Shown here: one piece after another, positions 6,158 to 13,928 of the stretch | How the letters are laid out: each line of letters starts with the position of its first letter | How positions within the stretch are numbered: position 1 is the stretch's first letter | Assembly: GCA_040414495.1 (NCBI GenBank) | Contig: JBEDUI010000162.1 | Location: forward strand, 1 to 17,759 | Source of the DNA: DATAVB01 sp040414495 | Lineage (GTDB): Bacteria > Actinomycetota > Actinomycetes > Mycobacteriales > QHCD01 | Length of the DNA stretch: 17,759 nt | Direction: 5' to 3' | Translations under genes and position numbers: made by a program | Notes under the pieces: model-generated | Told to the model about the DNA's origin: nothing | The model's database searches: none | The model's input: the letters and a program-made list of their open reading frames with translations, nothing else

Positions 6158-7495
6158 ATGGGCATGGCGGATGGAGCATTGAGCGGCTCCGATATCGAGC
6201 TTTTACGTAAGGAATTCAGCTCAGTTCCGGCCTACCGTCGGATCCAGAATGCCGTCACCCAGGTCTCGATCGACGATGTGGCCCTCGACCGCGGCATCGT
6301 GACGAGCATTGACCCGTCCATGTCGCACACATTGGACGACTGGAAGGTCACTAACCAGAAAAAGAGCGGTCGCTGCTGGGCTTTTGCCGGGATGAACCTG
6401 CTTCGGGTCGGCGCGATGCAGGCGATGAACCTCAAGGATTTCGAGTTCTCGCAGAATTACGTGATGTTCTGGGACAAGCTCGAACGCGCCAACTATTTTC
6501 TCGAATCGGTCATTACGACAGCTGATCGCGACCTCGACGACCGGACCGTCGCGTTCCTGCTCGAGTCAGTGCTGGGCGATGGCGGCCAGTGGAACATGTT
6601 CGTCGCGTTGGTGCGCAAGCACGGCCTGGTGCCGAAGCAGGCGATGCCGGAGACCGAGAGCTCGTCCAACAGCGCGAAGATGAACTCCGCGCTCCGCAGC
6701 GTATTGCGGCAGGGCGCGCTGCGGCTGCGGGAAATGAATGGCGCCAGCACCGAGGAATTGCGGGCCTGCAAGAAACAAACGCTGACCGTGCTGCACCGGG
6801 TGCTGACCATTCATCTCGGTACGCCGCCGGAGCGTTTCATCTGGCAATGGACCGACAAGGACCGCGAATTCCACCGGGACGGCGAGCTGACGCCGCTCGA
6901 ATTCGCGGCGAAATATGTCACAATTCCGATCGACGACTACGTCTGTCTGGTCGACGATCCGCGCGAAACCAGCCCGCGCAATGCCACGTTCACAGTGGAT
7001 TTCCTGGGCAACGTGGTCGGCGGCGAGCCGGTGATTTATCTCAACGTGGAAATGGATGTCATAAAGGACGCCGCCCGCCGGACGATCCTCGGTGGCGAGC
7101 CGGTCTGGTTCGGCTGCGACGTCGGCAAGATGATCCGCCGCGACCTGGGTATCTGGGACGCCGAGCTGTTTGACCTGGCCGGGGTGTACGACACCGAGTT
7201 CAACCTGACCAAGGCCCAGCGGCTACAGCTGCACGAAACGCAGATGACCCACGCCATGCTGTTCACCGGGGTCGACGTGCTGCGCGACGCGCCGCGCCGG
7301 TGGCGGGTCGAGAACAGCTGGGGCAACGAGAACGGGGTCGACGGGTACTACACGATGAACGACTCCTGGTTCGGGGAGTACGTCTTCGAGATCGCCTGCC
7401 GGCGTGATCTGCTGCCCGAGTCGCTGCAGCAGGCGTTGACCGCGAAGCCGATCGTGCTGCCGGCCTGGGATCCGATGGGCGCCCTCGCCCGCTAA
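6158..7495 (+). CDS. pepC: Aminopeptidase C / bleomycin hydrolase (papain family C1B)
   Basis: Cytosolic cysteine aminopeptidase, 445 residues, the usual length for the family. The papain-fold catalytic set is complete: Q67 (oxyanion) and C73 in NQKKSGRCWAFA, H365 in TQMTHAML, N386 in VENSWG. The family forms self-compartmentalised hexamers, and the C-terminal residues thread into the active site; the tail here ends WDPMGALAR. It trims short peptides and can inactivate bleomycin-type amides. The start at ATG 6158 has GGAGGA 4 bases upstream; a second ATG at 6164 is also possible. There is no export signal. The enzyme is best known from lactic acid bacteria and bifidobacteria, and the first part of this gene uses more A/T-ending codons than the later part. 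It ends at a strong terminator. Confidence 0.95.
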   Translation: MGMADGALSGSDIELLRKEFSSVPAYRRIQNAVTQVSIDDVALDRGIVTSIDPSMSHTLDDWKVTNQKKSGRCWAFAGMNLLRVGAMQAMNLKDFEFSQNYVMFWDKLERANYFLESVITTADRDLDDRTVAFLLESVLGDGGQWNMFVALVRKHGLVPKQAMPETESSSNSAKMNSALRSVLRQGALRLREMNGASTEELRACKKQTLTVLHRVLTIHLGTPPERFIWQWTDKDREFHRDGELTPLEFAAKYVTIPIDDYVCLVDDPRETSPRNATFTVDFLGNVVGGEPVIYLNVEMDVIKDAARRTILGGEPVWFGCDVGKMIRRDLGIWDAELFDLAGVYDTEFNLTKAQRLQLHETQMTHAMLFTGVDVLRDAPRRWRVENSWGNENGVDGYYTMNDSWFGEYVFEIACRRDLLPESLQQALTAKPIVLPAWDPMGALAR

Positions 7496-7508
7496 TTCTG
7501 TTCGCTGG

Positions 7509-7551
7509 GGTCCGGTCCGCTGATTCTGGCGGGCCGGACCGGCCCGTTTCT
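7509..7551 (+). terminator. Terminator after pepC
   Basis: A 12-bp stem (7509-7520 with 7529-7540, one G-T pair) encloses an 8-base loop and is followed by GGCCCGTTTCT. It lies 14 bases after the pepC stop, between convergent genes. Confidence 0.7.
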
Positions 7552-7621
7552 GGTCACCGCGACCGGCCCCCAGACTCTCGCGCGCCCGGAGCCGCCGCTT
7601 TCTGGTCACCGCGACCGGCCC
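7547..7621. repeat. 23-bp direct repeat, two copies
   Basis: The same 23 bases (core TGGTCACCGCGACCGGCCC) occur at 7547-7569 and 7599-7621, with a period of 52. They lie in the convergent gap between pepC and the MFS gene. Both copies follow a GC-rich run and begin with TTTCTGG, so part of the terminator tail may have been duplicated. A run of nine C residues follows at 7630-7638. Confidence 0.75.
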
Positions 7622-7675
7622 GCTTCTCGCCCCCCCCCGATTGTCGGCAGCCCGGTCCGGCCATTGCCGGCCCAG

Positions 7676-8917
7676 TCACGTTGTGGCCGACGCGCTCTCG
7701 GTCGCTGGAGTCGCGCTGCGCGACTCAGTTCTGGCCGGCCGGGACCCGGTGCGATCGGTGACCCAGAGCAGGACGGCCAGCAGACCGAACCCGCAGCCCA
7801 GGCAGCACAGCCCGAGCCAGGCGTAGCTGTGGTACACCCACGACGCCAGCGCCGAACCGGCGATGCCGCCGAGGAAGTACGTACCGATATACGCAGTCGT
7901 GATCCGGCTCCGGGCGGCGGGCCGCAGCTGGTAGATCGTGGCCTGGTTGCCGATCTGCGCGCCCTGCACGCCGAGGTCCATCATCACGACGCCAATGATC
8001 AGCGGGGCCAGGTGGTGCCGACCAAAGATCATCACGACGAACGAGATCGCGATCAACGTGAGGTAGGCGCCGCTGGCCACCCGCTCATGGCCTCGGTCGA
8101 CCAGCCGCCCGGTTACCGAGGCGCCCAGCGCGCCGCCGACCCCGAGCAGCCCGAACAAGCCAATCAGCGCCTGGCCATAGTGATACGGACCGCCGGCCAG
8201 CAGGAAGGCGACCGTGGCCCATAAGGTCTGGAACGCCGCGAATACGCAGGCGCCGTAGGCACAGCGGCGGCGCAGCACCGGCTCGGTCGCCAGCAATTCG
8301 GCGACCGACCGCAACAGCCCCGGGTAGCTCAGCGTGACCTCGGTACGGGCGACCGGCAACGAACGCCACAACAGCACACCCAGGACCACCATCAGGGCCG
8401 CCGCCAACCAGTAGATCGCCCGCCAGCCGGCGGCCTGCGCCACGAGGCCGGAGACACTGCGGGCGGCCAGGATGCCGACCAGCAGGCCGCTCATCACGGT
8501 CCCGACGACCCGGCCGCGTTCCTTGTCCCCGGCCAGCGATGCGGCCAGCGGAACGAGGATCTGCGCGACCACCGAGGTCACGCCGACCGCGGCAACGGCG
8601 GCGGCCAACACCGGCAGCGATGGCGACAATGCGGCCCCGGCCAATGCCAACGCCGTGACGCCCAACGTCGCCACCACCAGCCGCCGGCGCTCAAGCAGAT
8701 CGCCCAACGGGACCAGGAAGACCAAACCGAGCAAATAGCCGATCTGAGTGATGGTGACCAGAATTCCGACCGCCGCGCCCGAGACGTGCAAGCTGTGCGC
8801 GATCGTCGGCAGCAGCGGCTGGGCGTAATAGAGGTTGCCGACCGCGAGGCCACAAGCCGTAGCCAGGATCAGCACCAACCGCCGGCTCATGTGCCCGGCT
8901 GGTGCAGCAGCGGTCAT
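7676..8917 (-). CDS. MFS transporter (DHA1-type drug/metabolite exporter)
   Basis: A 413-residue inner-membrane protein with the hydrophobicity of 12 transmembrane helices. The signature GNLYYAQPLLPTIAHSL in helix 1 and motif A as GDLLERRRLV in the loop after helix 2 are typical of proton-driven exporters of the major facilitator superfamily. The C-terminus is a short polar tail rich in Ser, Thr and Ala. ATG at 8915-8917 is chosen because a G6 run lies 8 bases upstream and the first helix begins soon after; ATG at 8888-8890 is an alternative. The longer frame to 9133 runs into the divergent TetR gene and is rejected. The pairing with a TetR regulator points to an inducible efflux pump; the substrate cannot be read from the sequence. 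Confidence 0.92.
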   Translation of the reverse strand: MTAAAPAGHMSRRLVLILATACGLAVGNLYYAQPLLPTIAHSLHVSGAAVGILVTITQIGYLLGLVFLVPLGDLLERRRLVVATLGVTALALAGAALSPSLPVLAAAVAAVGVTSVVAQILVPLAASLAGDKERGRVVGTVMSGLLVGILAARSVSGLVAQAAGWRAIYWLAAALMVVLGVLLWRSLPVARTEVTLSYPGLLRSVAELLATEPVLRRRCAYGACVFAAFQTLWATVAFLLAGGPYHYGQALIGLFGLLGVGGALGASVTGRLVDRGHERVASGAYLTLIAISFVVMIFGRHHLAPLIIGVVMMDLGVQGAQIGNQATIYQLRPAARSRITTAYIGTYFLGGIAGSALASWVYHSYAWLGLCCLGCGFGLLAVLLWVTDRTGSRPARTESRSATPATESASATT

Positions 8918-8983
8918 GCGGCAGGCCCCCCATGAAATCAACCGATTGGTCGACTCCAAGGGTTCACGTCGCACCAGCACCAT

Positions 8984-9004
8984 GTCAACCGTTTGGTTTA
9001 GACT
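8984..9004 (+). promoter_or_regulatory. Candidate TetR operator overlapping the tetR promoter
   Basis: AACC-GTTT-GGTT (8987-8998) is an inverted repeat, flanked by GTC on the left and TAGAC on the right to give a longer imperfect dyad. The right side contains TAGACT (8999-9004), a TANNNT -10 whose spacing predicts a start at the tetR ATG. On the minus strand the left part reads TTGACA (8988 to 8983), a possible -35 toward the MFS gene, but I see no good -10 for it. Confidence 0.5.
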
Positions 9005-9011
9005 GTGCCGC

Positions 9012-9593
9012 ATGCCATACGACCCCGACGCGACCCGAGCACGAATCTTCGCCGCCGCTGTCGACGAATTCGCCCAGCATGGGATCGCCGGTGCCCGGGT
9101 CGACCGCATCGCCAAAGCCGCAAAGGCCAACAAACAAGCGATCTATCTGTATTTCGGCGACAAGGAGCGACTGTTCGCCGCAGTCCTGCAATCCCGGCTG
9201 GATGACCTGGCCTCGGCGATCAGCATCGACCCGGAGCGGGTGCCGGACTACATCGGCGAGCTGTTCGACTACGTCACCGAGCATCCCGACCTGGTGCGGT
9301 TACTGGTCTGGGAGGCAATGGAGCACGACCCGGACGCCGAGTTGGCCGGGGCTGCGAGCCGACGCGAGCATTACGCGGGCAAGGTCCGACTCCTGGAAGC
9401 CGGCCAGTCCTCGTCGGCCATCGACGCCTCGCTCAACGCGCGCCGGTTGCTGGTCACGCTGATCGGCCTGGTGCACTGGTACGTGACCGTGCCCCAGGTC
9501 AACCGCATGATCCTCGGCGAAGATGCCAAGGACCATGCGGCCGAGCGGGAATTCCTCGTCGAGGCGGCCCGCCGGTTGGTTAGTCGCCCTTGA
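9012..9593 (+). CDS. TetR/AcrR-family transcriptional repressor
   Basis: A 193-residue protein. Residues about 8-58 form the TetR helix-turn-helix: TRARIFAAAVDEFAQHGIAG, then RVDRIAKAAKANKQAIYLYFGDKERLF. The rest is the helical ligand-binding and dimerisation domain (YIGELFDYVTEHPDLVRLLVWEAMEHDP). It is divergent from the MFS exporter with 94 bases between them, so it most likely represses the pump and is released by a pump substrate. ATG at 9012 is chosen because the homology starts there and TAGACT at 8999-9004 lies the right distance away for a leaderless message; there is no Shine-Dalgarno sequence. Its 3' end overlaps rtcB by 14 bases, tail to tail. Confidence 0.92.
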   Translation: MPYDPDATRARIFAAAVDEFAQHGIAGARVDRIAKAAKANKQAIYLYFGDKERLFAAVLQSRLDDLASAISIDPERVPDYIGELFDYVTEHPDLVRLLVWEAMEHDPDAELAGAASRREHYAGKVRLLEAGQSSSAIDASLNARRLLVTLIGLVHWYVTVPQVNRMILGEDAKDHAAEREFLVEAARRLVSRP

Positions 9594-10737
9594 CGTTGAC
9601 CAACTGACGCAACGTGTGCCGGACCTGCACGAGGTCGGCGGCGTCGGCCATGACCGTGTCAATGTCCTTGTACGCCGCCGGAATCTCGTCCAGGAACGCC
9701 GCGTCGTCCCGCCATTCAATGCCCTTCATGGCCGCGCGCAACTGCTCACGGGTGAACGTCCGCCGGGCCGCGGAGCGGGAATGCGCCCGTCCCGCGCCGT
9801 GCGGCGAGGAATTCAACGCGAGCCGATTACCCAAGCCGGTCACGACATAGCTCGCCGTCCCCATTGAACCGGGAATAAGACCCTGTACGCCCTCCTCTGC
9901 ATTGATCGCGCCTTTCCGGGACAGCCAGACATCACGCCCGAAATGGCGTTCCCGTTCGGTGTAGTTGTGATGGCAGTTGATGCGCTCCTGCTCCTGGACG
10001 TCGGTGCCGATCCACCGAGACAAACAGCCGGTGACCCGGTCCATCATCTCTTCCCGGTTGAGCAGCGCGAACCGCTGCGCCCACCGCAAATCCTGGATAT
10101 AGGCCGAGAATTCCTCGGTCCCCTCGACCAGATACGCCAAATCAGGGTCGGGCAGCTTGATCCACCACCGCTCGCATTCGCGCCGGGCGACCGAAATGTG
10201 ATGGCTGGCGATTTTATTGCCAACCCCACGTGAACCCGAATGCAGGAACAACCAGACCCGATCCTGCTCGTCCGCGCTCACCTCGATGAAATGGTTGCCC
10301 GAGCCGAGGGTGCCCAACTGCAACGGCCAATTCTTGAGGAACCGCTCGGCGTCCACGTCGGACTCCTGCAACTCGGCCACCCGGGGCGCGGCCGTATCCG
10401 TCAGAGTTTTGTTGTATTTCCCCGCTGACAAAGGGATTGCGCGCTCGATCTCATGACGCAACTGACCCAACGGCCGACCGGACAGATCATCGCGTACGAA
10501 CTGGGTCCGCGCGGCGATCATGCCGCAACCAATATCCACGCCGACCGCGGCCGGAATGATCGCGCGGTCGGTCGGGATGACCGAGCCGACCGTCGCACCC
10601 TTACCCAAATGGGCATCGGGCATCAGCACCAGGTGCGGGTAGATGAATGGCATCGTGCTGGCCCGTCGGGCCTGCTCGAGCGTATCCGGCTCGATAATGG
10701 ACGCCCAGTTCATCAACCGCTTGCTGACCTGCTGCAC
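9580..10737 (-). CDS. rtcB: tRNA-splicing ligase RtcB (3'-phosphate / 5'-OH RNA ligase)
   Basis: GTP- and manganese-dependent RNA ligase that joins 2',3'-cyclic phosphate or 3'-phosphate ends to 5'-OH ends, for RNA repair. It has 385 residues, as in the shorter bacterial RtcB group. Metal-site motifs are intact: VGVDIGCG (D68, C71), GSGNHFIEV (H149), LHSGSRG (H166), CHHNYTE (H256-H257). The guanylylated histidine lies in SSPHGAGR (H313). PDAHLGKG and RKGAINA are further family marks. GTG at 10735-10737 is preceded by GGAGGG at 4 bases; the frame could run on to 11046, but that extension lacks homology. No rtcA, archease or rtcR is adjacent, so its RNA substrate and control are unknown. Confidence 0.95.
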   Translation of the reverse strand: MQQVSKRLMNWASIIEPDTLEQARRASTMPFIYPHLVLMPDAHLGKGATVGSVIPTDRAIIPAAVGVDIGCGMIAARTQFVRDDLSGRPLGQLRHEIERAIPLSAGKYNKTLTDTAAPRVAELQESDVDAERFLKNWPLQLGTLGSGNHFIEVSADEQDRVWLFLHSGSRGVGNKIASHHISVARRECERWWIKLPDPDLAYLVEGTEEFSAYIQDLRWAQRFALLNREEMMDRVTGCLSRWIGTDVQEQERINCHHNYTERERHFGRDVWLSRKGAINAEEGVQGLIPGSMGTASYVVTGLGNRLALNSSPHGAGRAHSRSAARRTFTREQLRAAMKGIEWRDDAAFLDEIPAAYKDIDTVMADAADLVQVRHTLRQLVNVKGD

Positions 10738-10809
10738 CGTGCCCTCCTGTGTTGTTCCGAATTTGCCAGAACCCCATGGTGCACGAATCGCAAACCTGAC
10801 GACATCGCA

Positions 10810-10836
10810 TTTCCACAGGGTTCGGCTTTTCCACAG
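10810..10836 (+). repeat. Paired TTTCCACAG repeats upstream of rtcB
   Basis: Two exact copies of TTTCCACAG lie at 10810-10818 and 10828-10836, 18 bases apart, about 75-100 bases upstream of the rtcB start. Each differs by one base from a DnaA-box core (TTATCCACA). A regulator binding site is possible, since a spacing of 18 is a little under two helical turns. Confidence 0.4.
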
Positions 10837-10997
10837 CGAGGTGGCAGATGCGCATAAATTGTCGGCAGCATTTGATAACGGATCGCCCGCCGTTCCGGAA
10901 AGGGCACGTCCCGTTGACTGGAACATGATCAGGACGTCGAGGGTGAAGTCGTCTCGCAGTCGCCCGCTCTGCTTTGCACGGTGCGCGACGGCGCTTC

Positions 10998-11150
10998 TCA
11001 GAGGACGACGACCGTGCGTTCGCCTCTGGCGTCCTCGTACGCCCAAGCCGAGGTGACGTCGTTGAGCGGGACGACCCGAGGGGTCACGGCGATCTCACCC
11101 ATCTGGCTCCCGCTGCGGCGACGCTGCCGAGACGCCTCTGCGCTCCCGCC
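10998..11150 (-). pseudogene. Remnant of a zinc-binding (MDR) dehydrogenase gene, C-terminal end
   Basis: On the minus strand a frame ends at 10998 with MGEIAVTPRVVPLNDVTSAW followed by a short acidic stretch and ERTVVVL. This matches the end of medium-chain dehydrogenase / quinone oxidoreductase proteins, where a VPL..V..AW element precedes a final RTVVV-type strand. Upstream in this frame the protein turns into Arg/Ser/Thr-rich nonsense. In the neighbouring frame LGSVAAAGAR would continue the family pattern, so a frameshift near 11105 is likely. Only about 40-50 residues of a usual 310-340 survive. The call rests on pattern memory alone. Confidence 0.45.
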
Positions 11151-11227
11151 CGTCGTGGTGGTGGAAAGCGCCCGACGCTCAGCGAAACCACAACTGCCCG
11201 ACGAAACTGTCAACTAAACGCCGCGAT

Positions 11228-12301
11228 CTACACGTTGAAGCGGAACTCCACCACGTCGCCGTCGGCCATGACGTAATCCTTGCCTTCGATGCGCACCTTG
11301 CCGGCCGCCCGCGCGGCCACCATCGAGCCGGCCTCGATCAGATCGTCGTACGAGACGACCTCGGCCTTGATGAATCCGCGCTGGAAATCGGAGTGAATGA
11401 CGCCGGCTGCCTCGGGCGCGGTCGCACCGACCGGGATCGTCCAGGCTCGCGCCTCTTTGGGCCCGGCGGTCAGATACGTCTGCAGACCCAGCGTCTTGAA
11501 CCCGACGCGAATCAGCTGATGCAGCCCTGGCTCGGCCTGACCAACGGCCGCCAGCAACTCGGCCGCCTCGTCCTCGGGCAACTCGACCAGGTCCGCCTCA
11601 GTCTTGGCATCCAGCACGATCGCCTCGGCCGGAGCCACCAACGCGCGCAGCTTGTCCTGATAACCGGCGTCGCCCAGCTCGCCTTCGTCCACATTGAACA
11701 CGTACAGGAACGGCTTGACTGTCAGCAGTCCCAGCTCGCGCAACGGCTCCGGATCAATGCCGGCACTGAACAACGTACGGCCCGAATCCAGGATCTCGCG
11801 GGCCGCCTGCACCGCCTCCAGGGTTTCGCGCTTTTCCTTACGCAGCCGGGCTTCCTTCTCCAACCGCGGCAGCGCCTTCTCGACGGTTTGCAGGTCGGCC
11901 AGCACCAATTCGGTATTGATCGTCTCGATGTCGTCCGAGGGCGACACCCGACCGTCCACATGAGTCACATCGGGGTCGGCGAAGCCGCGGATCACCTGGC
12001 AGATCGCGTTCGCCTCACGGATGTGCGCGAGGAATTGGTTGCCCAGCCCCTGGCCCTCGCTGGCGCCGCGTACCAGCCCGGCGATGTCTACGAACGACAC
12101 CGTCGCCGGCACCTTCTTGGCGCTATCGAACATCCGGGCCAGCACGTCCAGCCGCGGATCGGGCACGCCGACCACCCCGACGTTCGGCTCGATGGTCGCG
12201 AACGGATAGTTCGCCGCGAGCACGTCGTTCTTGGTCAGCGCGTTGAAGAGCGTCGACTTCCCTACGTTGGGCAGGCCGACGATGCCGATGGTGAGAGCCA
12301 C
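11228..12301 (-). CDS. ychF: Redox-/ribosome-associated ATPase YchF (OLA1 family)
   Basis: Universally conserved P-loop NTPase, 357 residues, usual length about 360. G1 is GLPNVGKS (9-16) and G3 is DIAGLVRGASEGQGLGNQF (72-90). The G4 position reads NVDE (203-206) instead of NKxD, the change that gives this family its preference for ATP. A coiled-coil region (about 138-170) follows, and a TGS domain fills about 274-357, ending KDYVMADGDVVEFRFNV. It associates with ribosomes and is linked to stress responses. GTG at 12299-12301 is chosen because VALTIGIVGLPN matches the family start. There is no Shine-Dalgarno sequence; a TACGAT -10 lies 7 bases upstream, so the message may be leaderless. Confidence 0.96.
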   Translation of the reverse strand: MALTIGIVGLPNVGKSTLFNALTKNDVLAANYPFATIEPNVGVVGVPDPRLDVLARMFDSAKKVPATVSFVDIAGLVRGASEGQGLGNQFLAHIREANAICQVIRGFADPDVTHVDGRVSPSDDIETINTELVLADLQTVEKALPRLEKEARLRKEKRETLEAVQAAREILDSGRTLFSAGIDPEPLRELGLLTVKPFLYVFNVDEGELGDAGYQDKLRALVAPAEAIVLDAKTEADLVELPEDEAAELLAAVGQAEPGLHQLIRVGFKTLGLQTYLTAGPKEARAWTIPVGATAPEAAGVIHSDFQRGFIKAEVVSYDDLIEAGSMVAARAAGKVRIEGKDYVMADGDVVEFRFNV

Positions 12302-12308
12302 GTCCGCA

Positions 12309-12314
12309 ATCGTA
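12309..12314 (-). promoter_or_regulatory. -10 element of ychF, predicted leaderless start
   Basis: On the minus strand TACGAT (TANNNT class) is followed by 7 bases and then the GTG of ychF. No recognisable -35 is seen. Between this element and rmuC lies a GC-rich dyad: 12332-12337 pairs with 12345-12350, extended by GTGC/GCAC across a 5-base bulge. Confidence 0.45.
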
Positions 12315-12392
12315 GTTGGGGCCACTCGTGCCGCCGCACCCGCAGCGGCGCGGCAGCACAAAACTGTCGGTACCGGCTGGAACGATAATTAC

Positions 12393-13928
12393 ATGGATGT
12401 CACCACGGTTGTGATCGCGCTGCTCATGCTGCTCGCGGGACTGGGCGCCGGCTGGGCGTTCGGCCGCGGATCGGGCCGGGCCGCCGCCGCCGAGCGGGAC
12501 GCGCTGCGCCGCGACCTCGACCGGGCGCGCGCCGACCACGCGGCCGCGACCGAGCAGGCGCGGGCCGAGTTCATGGCCGCCGCTGACCGCGCGCGGACCG
12601 AGTTGGCGGCGTTCCAGCAACAGGCCCGGTCCGATCACGCCGCCCTGGATGCGCGGGCCCGGGCGGCCGAGACCGAGGCGGCCCGGCTCGATACCGAGTT
12701 GGAGCACCAGCGACGGGCGATGGCCGAGCAGTTGGCCCGGACCGAGGACGGCGAGAAGCGGCTGCGCGAGGCGTTCAGCGCGCTGTCCCGGGATGCGTTG
12801 GCCCAGACGTCCAAGGAGTTCATGACGCTGGCCGAGACCACGCTCAAGCAGGCCAGTACGGCCGCCGACGGCGATCTGGCCAAGCGCCAGCAGGCCATTG
12901 AGAACATGGTCAACCCACTGCGCGACACACTGTCCAAAGTGGAGACCCAGATGCAGTCGGTCGAGCGCGACCGGGTTGGTTCGTACCGCGCGCTGATGGA
13001 ACAGGTCGGCACGATGCGGGCCACCTCCGAGCGGTTGCAGCAGGAGACGAACCAGTTGGTTACGGCGCTGCGCGCCCCCCAGGTACGCGGTCGCTGGGGT
13101 GAGCTGCAGTTGGAGCAGATCGTTCGTACGGCCGGGATGCTCGAGCACGTCGACTTCGTCACCCAGGAAAGCGTGAACGGCGAGGACGGGCTGCTGCGGC
13201 CCGATCTGGTCGTACGACTGAGCGCGAGCAAGCGGGTCGTGGTCGATGCGAAGGTGTCGTTCGTCGGCTTCCTGGAGGCGATGGAGGCGCGGGACGACGC
13301 GACCCGGACGGCCCGGTTGAAGGCGCATGCCCGGCATTTGCGCGAGCACGTCGACCGACTCGCCGCCAAGAGCTACTGGGAGCACTTCGAGCCGACGCCG
13401 GAGTTCGTGGTGATGTTCGTACCGGCCGAGGTGTTCCTCAACGCCGCGCTGGAGCAGGATCCGGGACTGCTGGAGCACGCGTTCGAGCGCAACGTGGTCA
13501 TCGCCACGCCGGCGACGTTGATCGCGTTGCTGCGCACGGTCGCCTACACCTGGCGGCAGGAGGCGCTGGCCGCCAACGCGCACAAGATCCACAAGCTCGG
13601 CAAGGAGCTGCACGGCCGGCTGGCCACGATGGGCACGCACATCGCCCGTCTCGGTAGCCAGCTAGACAAAACCGTCAAGAGCTACAACCAGACGGTCTCG
13701 TCGCTGGAGAGCCGCGTCCTGGTCAGTGCCCGCAAGCTCACCGAGTTGCAGGTCAGCGATGAGGAGTTGGTGACTCCGGAGCAGATCACCGAGGCACCCC
13801 GAAACCTACAGGCCGCCGAGCTGGTGGCATCGGCCCGCGACTCGCTGGTCGCGCTGCCCCGACCGGCCGTCGAGCAGCCGGAGCTGCCCGCCGCGCCGGC
13901 TCAGCGCAGCAGGTCGCCCAGACGTTGA
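12393..13928 (+). CDS. rmuC: DNA recombination protein RmuC
   Basis: A 511-residue protein of the RmuC family, which limits recombination between inverted repeats and carries a PD-(D/E)XK-like nuclease core. Residues about 6-23 form one membrane anchor (VVIALLMLLAGLGAGWAF). Residues about 28-130 are an Ala/Arg/Glu-rich coiled coil. The conserved core follows: RGRWGELQLEQIV, RPDLVVRL, VVDAKVSF, then EFVVMFVPAE and NVVIATPATLIALLRTVAYTW. The acidic residue and lysine of VDAKVSF are the likely nuclease residues. The C-terminal 60 residues are low complexity. ATG at 12393 gives the anchor at the very N-terminus; GATAAT at 12384-12389 lies so close that an in-frame GTG at 12411 is an alternative. 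The mycobacterial version of this block, as I recall it, lacks rmuC here. Confidence 0.94.
   Translation: MDVTTVVIALLMLLAGLGAGWAFGRGSGRAAAAERDALRRDLDRARADHAAATEQARAEFMAAADRARTELAAFQQQARSDHAALDARARAAETEAARLDTELEHQRRAMAEQLARTEDGEKRLREAFSALSRDALAQTSKEFMTLAETTLKQASTAADGDLAKRQQAIENMVNPLRDTLSKVETQMQSVERDRVGSYRALMEQVGTMRATSERLQQETNQLVTALRAPQVRGRWGELQLEQIVRTAGMLEHVDFVTQESVNGEDGLLRPDLVVRLSASKRVVVDAKVSFVGFLEAMEARDDATRTARLKAHARHLREHVDRLAAKSYWEHFEPTPEFVVMFVPAEVFLNAALEQDPGLLEHAFERNVVIATPATLIALLRTVAYTWRQEALAANAHKIHKLGKELHGRLATMGTHIARLGSQLDKTVKSYNQTVSSLESRVLVSARKLTELQVSDEELVTPEQITEAPRNLQAAELVASARDSLVALPRPAVEQPELPAAPAQRSRSPRR

Larger units (their letters stand above)
10738..11227. other. Non-coding stretch upstream of rtcB
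   Basis: About 490 bases with no intact gene. The rtcB-proximal part (10740-10880) is less GC-rich and should hold the rtcB promoter; I find no clear -35/-10 pair. It contains the paired TTTCCACAG repeats. The middle (10880-10997) shows nothing I can interpret. The right part (10998 to about 11150) holds the dehydrogenase remnant. Small frames on both strands here lack ribosome binding sites. Confidence 0.5.

Noticed and set aside
7630..7638. Run of nine C residues as a phase-variation switch
   Set aside because: It lies outside any gene and away from both neighbouring promoters, so slippage would not change a product.
8918..9133. Extended N-terminus of the MFS protein
   Set aside because: The added residues would be antisense to the tetR coding start and lie before the natural first membrane helix; the G6 ribosome binding site supports ATG at 8915-8917.
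10810..10836. Replication origin suggested by two DnaA-box-like sequences
   Set aside because: Only two boxes, each with a mismatch, and no dnaA, dnaN or gyrB nearby; kept only as an unexplained repeat.
12123..13640. Long minus-strand open frame (505 codons) opposite rmuC and running into ychF
   Set aside because: Low-complexity Arg/Leu/Gln-rich product; both real genes beneath it carry intact family motifs.
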